44,398 nucleotides of DNA, from the NCBI GenBank assembly GCA_017960605.1, contig JAGCYV010000048.1, forward strand, positions 1 through 44,398, in the 5' to 3' direction. The DNA is from Bacteroidales bacterium. Lineage in GTDB: Bacteria; Bacteroidota; Bacteroidia; Bacteroidales; P3. Below, piece by piece: positions 16,336-23,266 of this stretch; the stretch's first letter is position 1; each line of letters starts with the position of its first letter. Below the pieces are notes generated by a model. The model was given only the letters and a program-made list of their open reading frames with translations. It searched no databases and had not been told where the DNA came from. A program made the position numbers and the translations under genes.

Positions 16336-16830
16336 GTCATCGGGGTGTCCCTGCCTCCATTGAGCCTTGAAAGCAGGAAGGCGGCTGAAGGTGTAGAAGT
16401 ACCATGCACCGTCCGGTTCGAACTCTCCCTGATACCAGGAACGGGTCACCAGTGTGTCGCCATCCAGTCGCTCAATGCGAAGACCTTCGACCACGCCGTT
16501 GTCCTGCACAAAAGTGATGGAATCGCCCTCTATCGACCAGGTAGAGTGATTGACAATCGAGTCGTAATGCACCCCGTCGTTATAGACTAACGTCTGTATC
16601 CACTCATGCCCCTGCGTGAATTCCCAGACGGTACTGCGGTACCACGGTGTTGCCCTTTCGTCGGTCTTCTCCAAATTCCACCGGCCCACAATCATTTCGG
16701 CACAGGTGGGTTGCACCTGGGGTGATTCCCGCACCGTTGTGGCGGGTTCCACATTCTCTTTACCGCACGAAAGGGCGGCCACAAAAGCTGCCGACAAAAG
16801 CAGCAGCATCGCTAATCTGTTTGTTTTCAT
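16318..16830 (-). CDS. Lipocalin-like lipoprotein, partner of sigma-TM cassette A
   Basis: 170 aa. Lipoprotein signal peptide ends AALSC (Cys22). The body is beta-rich and begins IVGRWNLEKTDE, the GxW-type start of lipocalin-like domains; several strands and the terminal YFYTFSRLPAF follow. It is a clear paralog of the 20240-20719 product: shared GRW-L, PW, EF, the HSTWS/YHGTWS element with the following GDSITFV/DDSVSIV, and the C-terminal RLP. It starts 30 nt downstream of the sigma-TM gene, so the two form a cassette that also occurs at 20240-23185. Ligand and partner unknown. A sensor role for the tethered sigma protein is an inference from position only. Confidence 0.8.
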   Translation of the reverse strand: MKTNRLAMLLLLSAAFVAALSCGKENVEPATTVRESPQVQPTCAEMIVGRWNLEKTDERATPWYRSTVWEFTQGHEWIQTLVYNDGVHYDSIVNHSTWSIEGDSITFVQDNGVVEGLRIERLDGDTLVTRSWYQGEFEPDGAWYFYTFSRLPAFKAQWRQGHPDDYTGCI

Positions 16831-16860
16831 GCTTGTGTGTATTGATTGGTTGATGTTTCG

Positions 16861-17832
16861 CTACAGATGGATGTCGAACAGCAGCGTGTCGCCTATTTGC
16901 AGCACGTAGTCGTAACGGTCCATGAAGAAACCGTCGTTGGGGAAGAGCTGGAAGAAGCAGACTCCGTGGCACTTCTGCGATGCCAGAAGTATGCCGCTCC
17001 GGCTGCGGAGCGTCACCCGTTCTCCCCGCAGACCGCTGACCGTGACCGCGTTGCCCACCACGCTGACGTTGATGTGTTGCCGCAACGCAGGCAGGGGTGG
17101 GATGGAAAAGGTATCCACCTCCTGCATCGGAGCCATTTTCCGCGGTATAGGATAGCAAATCCGTACATGCTGTTCCTGCACCGTGTCAACCATTTCCGGC
17201 ATCTCCTCACACTCTTTCACCACAGGTTTTGTCACTTCCGTCGGCTCCTCCTGTACAGGCTCTTCCTGAAGTTTGGAGCCGATGACCGCCTTTCGCCACT
17301 GAGGAACCACGGCAATGGCGAGCCCCGAGGTCAGTACCAACAACAGCACAAACAGCAGCACACGGCGTGCTTTCTGCACGGCACGGTGCATGCGCTGATA
17401 CACCACGTCGCGTGTCAATCCCATCAGCTGTGCAATCTCATCAGCACGGTAGCCTTCCAGCTGCAACTGTACCATCCTCCGCTCATCGGGGTTGAGGGAG
17501 GCCAACAGCTCCTCCATTTCCTCACCGAAGGGATTGTCCGGTACCTCCGACATTGTATCAGCTATTTGTGCCGTCAGCGGAAGCATCGGCGGCCGTCTCC
17601 TACGGTTCAGCAAGTCCAGCGTGCTACGCGTCTGCCAGCGTACCCAGGCACGTTCTTCGCGCAGTGTGCTCCCTGGCCGCAGGTTGTCGTAGTGCAGCCA
17701 CAGCGACAGACACACCTCCTGCACCAAGTCACGACAGCGCTCATTGTCGCCCCGTGACCGCAGCCAGCACATCCGCCACACCATTGGGCGGTGGCGACTC
17801 AGCATCTCCGTATATGCATCTCGGCGATCCAT
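16861..17832 (-). CDS. ECF-type sigma factor fused to a transmembrane helix and extracytoplasmic domain
   Basis: 323 aa. Residues 1-80 carry sigma region 2 (RCRDLVQEVCLSLW, then REERAWVRWQTRSTLDLLNRRRR). Residues 108-157 carry region 4 with its helix-turn-helix (LNPDERRMVQLQLEGYRADEIAQ followed by VVYQRMHRAVQKAR). A hydrophobic helix (158-176) follows region 4 directly, then a Pro/Glu-rich linker (186-245) and a beta-rich C-terminal domain (254-323: NVSVVGNAVTVSG, then YVLQIGD). That last domain resembles the T9SS type-A sorting domain of the paralog at 20738-23185. Predicted topology: sigma domains inside, C-terminus in the periplasm. No FecR-type anti-sigma gene is adjacent. ATG 17832 lies 3 nt after a TATATTGG box; a consensus -7 box lies further up at 17880-17888. 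Confidence 0.85.
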   Translation of the reverse strand: MDRRDAYTEMLSRHRPMVWRMCWLRSRGDNERCRDLVQEVCLSLWLHYDNLRPGSTLREERAWVRWQTRSTLDLLNRRRRPPMLPLTAQIADTMSEVPDNPFGEEMEELLASLNPDERRMVQLQLEGYRADEIAQLMGLTRDVVYQRMHRAVQKARRVLLFVLLLVLTSGLAIAVVPQWRKAVIGSKLQEEPVQEEPTEVTKPVVKECEEMPEMVDTVQEQHVRICYPIPRKMAPMQEVDTFSIPPLPALRQHINVSVVGNAVTVSGLRGERVTLRSRSGILLASQKCHGVCFFQLFPNDGFFMDRYDYVLQIGDTLLFDIHL

Positions 17833-17835
17833 CTA

Positions 17836-17872
17836 CCAATATAATACACCTCCGATGCCCAAAATCTGACAT
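17836..17872 (-). promoter_or_regulatory. ATGTCA-N23-TATATT element upstream of sigma-TM gene A
   Basis: On the minus strand ATGTCA (17872-17867) is followed after exactly 23 bp by TATATT (17843-17838, within TATATTGG), and the ATG comes 3 nt after that box. The same two half-elements with the same spacing precede the LRR gene (20145) and the second sigma gene (23185). It may be a promoter that starts a nearly leaderless mRNA, or an operator within a longer leader made from the -7 box at 17880-17888. Confidence 0.6.
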
Positions 17873-17879
17873 CGGGGGT

Positions 17880-17888
17880 GCAAAAATA
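17880..17888 (-). promoter_or_regulatory. Consensus -7 box upstream of sigma-TM gene A
   Basis: The minus strand reads TATTTTTGC. A second identical box with the same flanks lies at 17955-17963, 75 bp upstream. If used, the transcript would have a leader of about 40 nt containing the conserved ATGTCA-N23-TATATT element. Confidence 0.5.
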
Positions 17889-18073
17889 CGCTTTTTTTTG
17901 ATTTGATTGGTTTCTCAGTATGCCGAAGGACTTTTTTTGATTTCGAAGTCTGTTGCAAAAATACGGTTTTTACATGACATACTGAAGACGAGTTGGTTAT
18001 ATAACTTTTAGGGTGCAGAGAAACAAGCGTGTGGTGAGTGAAACTTTTTGATGGAGGGGGTCGGAATCACGGT

Positions 18074-18128
18074 TTTCTTAGGGAGAACTTAAGGTGAACT
18101 TAAGGTAAACTTAAGGTAAGCTTGTGGA
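18074..18128. repeat. 11-bp-period array (CTTAAGG core), five units
   Basis: Two identical units GAACTTAAGGT (18085-18095, 18096-18106) are followed by AAACTTAAGGT (18107-18117). Degenerate units flank them on both sides: CTTAGGG in register at 18077, and AAGCTTGTGGA at 18118-18128. Each core contains the palindrome CTTAAG. Confidence 0.8.
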
Positions 18129-18159
18129 GAGAAGGCACAGGAGGGGTGGATGAGGGGAG

Positions 18160-18310
18160 CAGGTGAACAGGTGAATTCTATTTGCATAAGGAGATGGAGG
18201 AGATTGTTTTTTATAATAAAGAAAATTATGCACTTATTTTTTAATTAATATTAAGGGCACGCCCCCCACCCCAAGAGACATAGGAATTCACCTGTTAACT
18301 TGTTCACCTG
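18160..18310. repeat. Imperfect long inverted repeat around an AT-rich core
   Basis: Left arm CAGGTGAACAGGTGAATTC (18160-18178). The right arm, 18284-18310, is its reverse complement with about 8 extra bases between the two GGTGAA-type elements. The 105-bp core contains A/T tracts and a C-rich block. It could be a folded RNA, a small non-autonomous element, or a protein-binding repeat. No flanking target duplication was recognised. Confidence 0.5.
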
Positions 18311-18330
18311 AAAAATAAAATTAGTGGGAA

Positions 18331-20145
18331 TCAACGAATTACCATTACTTTGCGGGCAGGGTGGTCACCAGTTTTCACCAGATAGACACCGGCGGGGAGT
18401 GCTTGATTGCTTGATTGTTTGAATGACTGAGTAAGGCGTCCTATCATGTCATAGACGCGCACCTCGTCGGTAGCGCCCTCGACGATGATGCGGCCGTTCT
18501 CCACGCTAACCACCAGCCCCTGGCTACCGACCACTTCCATTCCCAGGTTGCAGTCCTCAACATAACGGTCAGCGAATTCTTGCCAATAGCTGTCGGCCAG
18601 CCAGGCGTCGAAATTGCCACAAATGGCGATGGTATCTATTTGACCTATCATATAGAGTGGGCCGTCACCCTTGATGGCAGGGGGCAAGCCACCGGTGAAG
18701 CGTATCTTTTGGAGGTTGGCGCTCTCGAAAACAGCGGTGCCCAGGGTGTCTATCTGTCCGTGGAAGGTAACCGAGCGCAGATTGTTGGTACATGCACCGA
18801 AAGCACAATCGCCGACCTTCCTCAGCGACGCCGGGAGGTCAAGATTCGTAATATGAGTTGAGCTTAATTGCGACAAAGCCCAGAAAGCATAGTCTCCAAT
18901 CTCTTCAACGTCGTTGTTCCAGGTGATGGAGCTGAGTCTAATACACGAATTGAAGGCCTCTTTGGGGATGATGTGCAGCGAGTCGGGGATGACGATAGAG
19001 GTCAACGCATAACAGTGCTCAAACGCACCCTGTCCCATCGAGAGCAGCGTCTGCGGCATGGTGACGCTGGTCAGCCGGTCGTTCTCCGAGAAAGCTTTTC
19101 GGCCTATCGACTTCATGTGTGCCGGCAAAGTGATGGTGGTAATTTGGCAGCCGTTGAAGCAGTTTTCGGTGATGTCGGTCACAGTCGATGGGATGTCGAT
19201 ATTCCGCAGCCAAGTATTGTTCTCGAAGCCGCCCAAGACCTTCACGTTTGGGTTCAGGATCACGGTGGTACCCGACTTGTGGCACGAAACCAGCGTGTCG
19301 TATCCTGCGCTATATACCATCAGACCATCCATAACATAATGGCTGTTGCCGTTGGCGATACTTAAGTTGTTCATCTGCGGACAGTAGGAGAAGGGGCAGA
19401 CACCTATATGTGTCACCGTCGAGGGGACGACAATACCATCGACCGTCGCGCAACAGTTGAATGCGAAGTCGCCGATGGAAACCACTCCTTCGGGCAGTGT
19501 GACCGAAGTGATGTAGCTGCAGAAGCCAAAAGCCATCTTGTCAAGATGCTGCACGAATTGTGGCACCGCGACGGCTCCCGTCTCCCCGCTAGGCACAATG
19601 CAGAGTGTCAGGCTGTCCTTGCTGTAGAGCCATCCGTCGATGGAACGGAAGTGTGGATTGGCCTCATCCACCGTGATACTCATCAGGTTCCTTGCCCAGA
19701 AAGTACACTCGCCATACCCCTCGAAGCAGGCTGGCAGGTGCAGAGACGAGATGCTGGAATAGAGGAAGGCGTGGTCGTCAATGCGGTGTAGCGAGTCAGG
19801 CAATTGCAGCGTCGTGAAAGTGCAGTTATAGAAACAATGCGACCCGATGCTGCGAATGGTTGGCGGAAGAGTCAGGCTAGTCATGGTGGTGCAACTCTCG
19901 AAAGCCGACTCGGCCAATGCCGTCACCGTGTAGGTGATGCCGCCATCTTCTACCGTCTGTGGAATGACGATAGAGCCGCTGTAGGGAGTGTTGTGTAAAT
20001 AATAGTTCGACAACACTTCGACGGTCTGCTCAGATGTGATGCCATAGACGATTCCGCCCGATTCGAAGTATTGGGCTGAAGCTATGAATGGTAGGCATGC
20101 TACCACCAGAAGTGTGATGAGGGATTTGATGATGTAATGTTTCAT
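18331..20145 (-). CDS. BspA-like leucine-rich-repeat surface protein with T9SS-like tail
   Basis: 604 aa. The signal peptide ends FIASAQ (residue 25). Residues about 45-530 are LRR_5/BspA-type repeats (Treponema-type), with units such as LTLPPTIRSIGSHCFYNC, VTLPEGVVSIGDFAFNCC and VTMPQTLLSMGQGAFEHC. Residues about 545-604 resemble a short type-A T9SS sorting domain (VENGRIIVEGATDEVRVYDMIGRL, then LPAGVYLVKTG and KVMVIR). Relatives mediate adhesion or surface binding; the ligand here is unknown. Its promoter carries the same ATGTCA-N23-TATATT element as the two sigma-TM genes that flank it, suggesting joint control. Confidence 0.88.
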   Translation of the reverse strand: MKHYIIKSLITLLVVACLPFIASAQYFESGGIVYGITSEQTVEVLSNYYLHNTPYSGSIVIPQTVEDGGITYTVTALAESAFESCTTMTSLTLPPTIRSIGSHCFYNCTFTTLQLPDSLHRIDDHAFLYSSISSLHLPACFEGYGECTFWARNLMSITVDEANPHFRSIDGWLYSKDSLTLCIVPSGETGAVAVPQFVQHLDKMAFGFCSYITSVTLPEGVVSIGDFAFNCCATVDGIVVPSTVTHIGVCPFSYCPQMNNLSIANGNSHYVMDGLMVYSAGYDTLVSCHKSGTTVILNPNVKVLGGFENNTWLRNIDIPSTVTDITENCFNGCQITTITLPAHMKSIGRKAFSENDRLTSVTMPQTLLSMGQGAFEHCYALTSIVIPDSLHIIPKEAFNSCIRLSSITWNNDVEEIGDYAFWALSQLSSTHITNLDLPASLRKVGDCAFGACTNNLRSVTFHGQIDTLGTAVFESANLQKIRFTGGLPPAIKGDGPLYMIGQIDTIAICGNFDAWLADSYWQEFADRYVEDCNLGMEVVGSQGLVVSVENGRIIVEGATDEVRVYDMIGRLTQSFKQSSNQALPAGVYLVKTGDHPARKVMVIR

Positions 20146-20187
20146 TGTTTGTATGTGATTTGGTTGTTAAACATTTCGGCTCTCCTA

Positions 20188-20224
20188 CAAATATAACACA
20201 TCCCTAATTCCCCCAAAATGACAT
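20188..20224 (-). promoter_or_regulatory. ATGTCA-N23-TATATTTG promoter element of the LRR gene
   Basis: On the minus strand ATGTCA (20224-20219) is followed after 23 bp by TATATTTG (20195-20188), here a full TAnnTTTG -7 box. The ATG at 20145 lies about 40 nt downstream. It shares spacing and sequence with the upstream regions of both sigma-TM genes. Confidence 0.65.
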
Positions 20225-20239
20225 TGGGAGTAAACCTTT

Positions 20240-20719
20240 CTATGGGAGACGCTGGTAGGTGTCATAATAATAGCCTGCAGTGATGTAAGGAGGAGCCTCA
20301 TCGAACCAATAACGGCGCTGAAGCGTGGTGCTGTCGAGACTCACGATGACAAAGCCATCAAGGGAACCGTCATCCAAAACGATACTCACCGAGTCGTCGC
20401 CCACAAAGGACCATGTCCCATGGTAGGCCGAAGTGTCCTCCAACTCGGTGCCATGATAAATCATAGAATCTATAAACCCATACGTGGCGGAGAATTCCAT
20501 CGTGCAGGGATAATAGTCGAACCATGGATGGTCTCCCACCATCGTCAACTTCCATCGCCCGATGAGCAATCCTTCGTAGGGCGACCCCGACGGTTCCACC
20601 ACCGGACTTTGAGGCGTGGGTGTTTCATTAGGCTTGATGACCTCCTTCTCCGTGCAGGCAAAGGCGCACAGGAGGAGCATGGTGCCCAACAGGGCACCTG
20701 TAATGTTGTTCTGTTTCAT
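20240..20719 (-). CDS. Lipocalin-like lipoprotein, partner of sigma-TM cassette B
   Basis: 159 aa. Lipoprotein signal peptide ends LLCAFAC (Cys22), followed by a Pro/Thr-rich spacer (KPNETPTPQSPVVEP). The beta-rich body begins LIGRWKLTMVGDHPWF and ends YYYDTYQRLP. It is paralogous to the 16318-16830 product over the whole mature domain, with shared element order and spacing. It lies 18 nt downstream of the 815-codon sigma-TM-LRR gene, as its paralog lies 30 nt downstream of the other sigma-TM gene. The conserved pairing suggests they act together; the role is not known. Confidence 0.8.
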   Translation of the reverse strand: MKQNNITGALLGTMLLLCAFACTEKEVIKPNETPTPQSPVVEPSGSPYEGLLIGRWKLTMVGDHPWFDYYPCTMEFSATYGFIDSMIYHGTELEDTSAYHGTWSFVGDDSVSIVLDDGSLDGFVIVSLDSTTLQRRYWFDEAPPYITAGYYYDTYQRLP

Positions 20720-20737
20720 GGTATTGTGTTTAAAAGG

Positions 20738-23185
20738 TCAGAATCTCCAGCGGTAGCCTTCAATGATTTCCCTTTGCAGGCTCTTGTACTCGGTTCCGCT
20801 CACCACTATCTTCTGTGCCTTGCGGTCGCCCACCTGAACCAGATAAACCCCAGTATTGGGCAGCGTAACGCGGAATGCACCCCGGCAAGGTCCCTCTACC
20901 ACCAGCCGACCGGCAGCGTCGATGACACGCACCGTCTCATCGTCGGCACCTTCCACCGTGAGGCGGTTGCCGGTGACCGTGATGCTCACTTCGGGCATTT
21001 CCACCTCGGGCACCGCGTTACAATCTTCATTGATATTGTAGAAGTAGTTCCAGTAAGGTGCACTGCGATAGGCTCCTTCTGTATGGCAGGGGACTGTAAG
21101 CAGCAAGTGCGAATTCATGCCATCGAACGAGTTGTTACAAGCTTGAGGAGGCACCGAAGCGAGGCTGACCAAATCACTGACATTCGTACAGGAACCGAAG
21201 GCCCACGGGCCGATATAGGTCAATCCGGCAGGTAAAGAGAGCTCCGTCACATGAAACAACTCGGCAAGTGCCATCTCTCCGATATAGACCACCGACTGCG
21301 GGATATTCACCTCTTCCAACTCGGTGCAGCCGTGCAGAAGTTCGTCGCGGATGGTGTCGAGATTGTCGGGTAGGTGTATCTTTTTTAGGCGGTTGAAGAA
21401 ATTATAGCAGAATGCACGAGGAGCAATGTAGGTACAGCTGTTGGGCACGATGATGGAGTCGAGATTGTCGCAATGGGAAAAGGCATCAGAACCGATGGTG
21501 GTAACGCAATCACCAAGATTGACATTCCCCATATAGCTGTAGGCAAAGACCCCGTTACCGAGACTGCACGAGGCATCGTCAATGGTCACCGAGGAGCTGC
21601 CATCCTCCTTGAAAGCACTGCTGAAAGCATACTTGCCGATATGTTTTACCGTCGAAGGAATGACCACCGAACCCAGTTGAGAGCACCTATCAAAAGCCGA
21701 ATTGCCGATGGTGTCCAGACCCTCGGGCAGGGTAACTGTGGTTAAATTCGCAGCATTCCAAAATGCGTAGCGCCCAATGACGCGAACAGAAGAGGGTAGG
21801 AGAGCCTGCGTCACGTCGGGGCGGCAGCCGGTGACATATGTGCGCGTATTATCACTATAGAAAAGGCCCTCCTCCTCATAAGCATTCGCTGTCAATGCTC
21901 CCCACGGAGCACCCAAGGCGGTGCCGTGGTAGATGACATTCTTCACAAGACCGAAAGCTTTCGTTCCGATGGTATCTACTCCATCGGGAACCACCAACTC
22001 AATAATGTTGGTTGAAGCCAATGCCAATTTGCCGATGGTGGTCACCGTGGGCGGTATCACGACGGATTCTATTTCATTGTGACTATAAAAAGCGCTGTCG
22101 GACAATGCCGTTACTGTCCAATTGGTACCGTCGTGTTCCACTGTGGAAGGAATCACCAGCGTGTCGCTGTAGCGGATATACGACGGTGTCAGCCAAACAT
22201 ACGCGTCGCCACACACGCTGACGTGATGTAACACCGAGTCGATGATGGTGCAGAAGAGGGTGTCGCCTTGTGGGGTGACAGACTGAAAATCGTGCGCTAC
22301 CTGTGCCTGTGTGGCAGTGGACAAGGTGGCGAGAACCGTTGCAAGTGCGGCTCGTCTCAAAGATATGTTCATACTGTCGGGTATTAATGTGTCGTTGAAC
22401 AGGATGCCGGGCACATTGTGCATCACCGCCCTCACTGAACCGCCACCATTGGCCCGTGTATAGACCACCGAGCTGTCGTTACGACAGAATGTGACAGAAT
22501 AGCCGTCCATACCGTAGCCCTCATAAATCCACTCCACTACCACCTCGGGCTTTGCCTGCGAAACTTCTGTCGGCAGAATGGGTGAGGGTCTGTCCGCTGG
22601 CAGGCTGTCGATAGCGGCTGGTGTCTCTTGAGGGAAAATCAACTGGCGCCACTGCGGCACGACGGCTATTGCAATACCGGTAGCCACAATCAGCAACAGC
22701 AGAACCAGCAGCACACGGCGTGCTTTCTGCACGGCACGGTGCATGCGCTGATACACCACGTCGCGTTTCAATCCCATCAGCTGTGCAATCTCATCAGCAC
22801 GGTAGCCTTCCAACTGCAAACGCACCATCCGCTGCTCCTCAGGGCTGAACGAAGCCATTACATGTTCCACCTCCTCCTGCTCTTTGAGTGGATCGGTGGC
22901 GACAAGCGTCTCGGCAATATCTACCGTTAATGGCCTCTCGGCAACACTTTTGCTTCTATGCAGGTGGTCAAGCGTTGTTCGTGCCACCCAGCGCACCCAA
23001 GCCCGCTCTTCGCGCGGAGTCGCACCAGCACGTAATCCCCCAAACCTCAGCCACAGGGCAATACATACCTCTTGCACCAAATCGCGGCAACGTTCGTGGT
23101 CGCCCCGTGACCGCAGCCAGCACATCCGCCACACCATTGGGCGATGGTGGCGCAATAGTTCGGTGTATGCCTTATGTGCATCCAT
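20738..23185 (-). CDS. ECF-type sigma factor - transmembrane - BspA-LRR fusion protein
   Basis: 815 aa in one uninterrupted frame. Residues 1-80 sigma region 2 (RCRDLVQEVCIALW), 108-157 region 4 (EEQRMVRLQLEGYRADEIAQ, VVYQRMHRAVQKAR), 158-176 transmembrane helix, 180-271 linker. Residues 272-295 read like a second start and signal peptide (MNISLRRAALATVLATLSTA, then TQAQ). BspA-type LRR units follow (about 330-730) and a T9SS-like tail (about 745-795: GVYLVQVGDRKAQKIVV), with 20 further residues. It may be a true fusion, or two genes joined by loss of a stop, with internal initiation at ATG 22372. The N-terminal 180 residues are closely related to those of the 16861-17832 product. Confidence 0.85.
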   Translation of the reverse strand: MDAHKAYTELLRHHRPMVWRMCWLRSRGDHERCRDLVQEVCIALWLRFGGLRAGATPREERAWVRWVARTTLDHLHRSKSVAERPLTVDIAETLVATDPLKEQEEVEHVMASFSPEEQRMVRLQLEGYRADEIAQLMGLKRDVVYQRMHRAVQKARRVLLVLLLLIVATGIAIAVVPQWRQLIFPQETPAAIDSLPADRPSPILPTEVSQAKPEVVVEWIYEGYGMDGYSVTFCRNDSSVVYTRANGGGSVRAVMHNVPGILFNDTLIPDSMNISLRRAALATVLATLSTATQAQVAHDFQSVTPQGDTLFCTIIDSVLHHVSVCGDAYVWLTPSYIRYSDTLVIPSTVEHDGTNWTVTALSDSAFYSHNEIESVVIPPTVTTIGKLALASTNIIELVVPDGVDTIGTKAFGLVKNVIYHGTALGAPWGALTANAYEEEGLFYSDNTRTYVTGCRPDVTQALLPSSVRVIGRYAFWNAANLTTVTLPEGLDTIGNSAFDRCSQLGSVVIPSTVKHIGKYAFSSAFKEDGSSSVTIDDASCSLGNGVFAYSYMGNVNLGDCVTTIGSDAFSHCDNLDSIIVPNSCTYIAPRAFCYNFFNRLKKIHLPDNLDTIRDELLHGCTELEEVNIPQSVVYIGEMALAELFHVTELSLPAGLTYIGPWAFGSCTNVSDLVSLASVPPQACNNSFDGMNSHLLLTVPCHTEGAYRSAPYWNYFYNINEDCNAVPEVEMPEVSITVTGNRLTVEGADDETVRVIDAAGRLVVEGPCRGAFRVTLPNTGVYLVQVGDRKAQKIVVSGTEYKSLQREIIEGYRWRF

Positions 23186-23188
23186 ACA

Positions 23189-23225
23189 CTAATATAATAC
23201 CCACTTTTTTGACAAAATCTGACAT
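23189..23225 (-). promoter_or_regulatory. ATGTCA-N23-TATATT element upstream of the sigma-TM-LRR gene
   Basis: On the minus strand ATGTCA (23225-23220) is followed after 23 bp by TATATT (23196-23191, within TATATTAG), and the ATG comes 3 nt after the box. It matches the elements at 17836-17872 and 20188-20224. Confidence 0.6.
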
Positions 23226-23266
23226 CAGAGGCACAAAAAAACAAATAACGACCAGAATTTCGCCCT

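Larger units (their letters stand above)
17889..18330. other. Non-coding region with phased and inverted repeats
   Basis: No convincing open frame in either strand. It contains a second -7-like box (17955-17963), an 8-bp inverted pair TCAGTATG (17915-17922) / CATACTGA (17978-17985), the 11-bp array 18074-18128, and the long inverted repeat 18160-18310 around an AT-rich core. It separates the LRR gene end from the promoter of sigma-TM gene A. Confidence 0.7.
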
